Shown here in pieces: positions 23,525-23,750 of a DNA stretch of 23,750 nt. This stretch comes from an uncultured Bacilli bacterium (GTDB lineage Bacteria; Bacillota_I; Bacilli_A; RFN20; CAG-826): the NCBI GenBank assembly GCA_934162685.1, contig CAKPJO010000009.1:1-23750 (forward strand), read 5' to 3'. Each line of letters opens with the position of its first letter. Position 1 is the stretch's first letter. A model generated the notes under the pieces. The model was not told where the DNA came from, searched no databases, and was given only the letters and a program-made list of their open reading frames with translations. Both the position numbers and the translations under genes were made by a program.

Positions 23525-23611
23525 GCCCAGGTGGCGGAATAGGTAGACGCACAGGACTTAAAATCCTGCGGTAGCGATATCGTACCGGTTCGATTCCGGT
23601 CCCGGGCACCA
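23525..23611 (+). tRNA. tRNA-Leu (anticodon UAA)
   Basis: 87 bases, class II with long variable arm and encoded CCA. Anticodon stem CAGGA/TCCTG, loop CTTAAAA gives TAA. Acceptor GCCCAGG against CCCGGGC leaves an A5-C68 mismatch, the only flaw in the five tRNAs. Confidence 0.95.
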
Positions 23612-23623
23612 TCGAGATTATAA

Positions 23624-23649
23624 AAGTCAGCTAAATGCTGGCTTTTTTT
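23624..23649 (+). terminator. Rho-independent terminator of the tRNA operon
   Basis: Stem AAGTCAGC / GCTGGCTT (23624-23631 and 23637-23644, one G-U pair), TAAAT loop, T-run to 23649, 12 bases after tRNA-Leu. Confidence 0.9.
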
Positions 23650-23652
23650 GTT

Positions 23653-23678
23653 AAAAAAAAAGAGGATTTTGCTCCTCT
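23653..23678 (-). terminator. Terminator of a gene entering from the right edge
   Basis: Stem AGAGGA / TCCTCT (23661-23666 and 23673-23678) with a 6-base loop, followed on the minus strand by a run of eight to nine T. A T-run also follows on the plus strand, so it may back up the tRNA terminator. Confidence 0.75.
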
Positions 23679-23750
23679 ATTTTTTCTTTTTTAACCGATG
23701 GTCCATTTTATTTGCGATAAATGTTCCACAAGTTTGAATCATAATCACAA
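23677..23750 (-). CDS. Possible 3' end of a gene of unknown function
   Basis: One minus-strand frame is open from the right edge to TAG at 23677-23679, giving about 23 C-terminal residues that end IANKMDHRLKKKK, a strongly basic tail. The stop sits in the edge of the terminator stem. The stretch is too short to identify, and the frame could be open by chance; the terminator directly behind it is the main support. Confidence 0.4.
   Translation of the reverse strand, partial: VIMIQTCGTFIANKMDHRLKKKK

Noticed and set aside
23360..23542. Plus-strand open frame of 60 codons across the tRNA genes
   Set aside because: It lies wholly over tRNA-Gln, tRNA-Lys and the start of tRNA-Leu and has no ribosome binding site of its own; it is a by-product of tRNA sequence.
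1..23750. CRISPR arrays, transposons, prophage or replication origin
   Set aside because: No regularly spaced repeats, transposase, integrase, recombinase or phage gene, and no att-like duplication beside the tRNA genes was seen.

Overview
The window looks like chromosome from an AT-rich, low-GC Gram-positive bacterium of the Bacilli/Erysipelotrichia-Mollicutes side of the Firmicutes, probably an uncultured gut or other anaerobic lineage. Evidence: Shine-Dalgarno sites of AGGAGG type, sigma-A type promoters, an F-type ATP synthase operon in atpI-B-E-F-H-A-G-D order, a YugI/CvfD-type S1 protein next to phosphoglucose isomerase, a LemA protein, a LytTR/AgrC-like two-component pair, secreted proteins with Gram-positive signal peptides and a lipoprotein. 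All 20 complete genes I can read end in TAA (14) or TAG (6), never TGA, and every tryptophan codon I spot-checked is TGG. Genus cannot be told from the sequence.

Layout. 1-5761 (minus): ATP synthase operon, from a consensus promoter at 5812-5840 to atpD, which runs off the left edge. 6018-6251 (plus): a small membrane protein with its own extended -10 promoter and a bidirectional terminator. 6325-8019 (minus): M3-family oligoendopeptidase. 8292-10505 (minus): LemA-family protein, then cofactor-independent phosphoglycerate mutase. 10640-13938 (plus): HAD phosphatase, then ispD tightly followed by an S1-domain/phosphoglucose isomerase fusion ORF. 14045-20646 (minus): a surface carbohydrate module, in transcription order an Ig/CBM-like lipoprotein, a doubly membrane-anchored domain-swapped GH3 enzyme, a 41-residue peptide gene and a secreted Ig/CBM-like protein. 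20861-22934 (minus): LytTR response regulator and AgrC-like GHKL kinase, joined at a nine-G tract. 23174-23611 (plus): tRNA operon Val-Tyr-Gln-Lys-Leu with promoter and terminator. The last 74 bases may hold the 3' end of a minus-strand gene.

How they fit together. The left half is housekeeping energy metabolism (ATP synthase, GpmI, Pgi). The 14-20.6 kb block reads as one operon: its three large products are exported or membrane-bound, two share the same unusual CBM-like module (three copies in all), and a cre/LacI-like site lies at its presumed promoter, so sugar-responsive control of polysaccharide or glycoside use is a reasonable inference. The two-component system lies just upstream on the same strand but is separated by a terminator.

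The observations I rate highest are (1) the in-frame S1-Pgi fusion that keeps a good internal ribosome binding site exactly where a free-standing Pgi would start, implying two products from one ORF; (2) the G9 tract at the response regulator/kinase junction, where a one-base change either way restores a normal regulator end, a possible phase-variable switch or a sequencing artefact; and (3) the GH3 enzyme with a transmembrane helix at each end and a predicted cytoplasmic coiled-coil tail, encoded beside CBM-like proteins and a tiny peptide gene.
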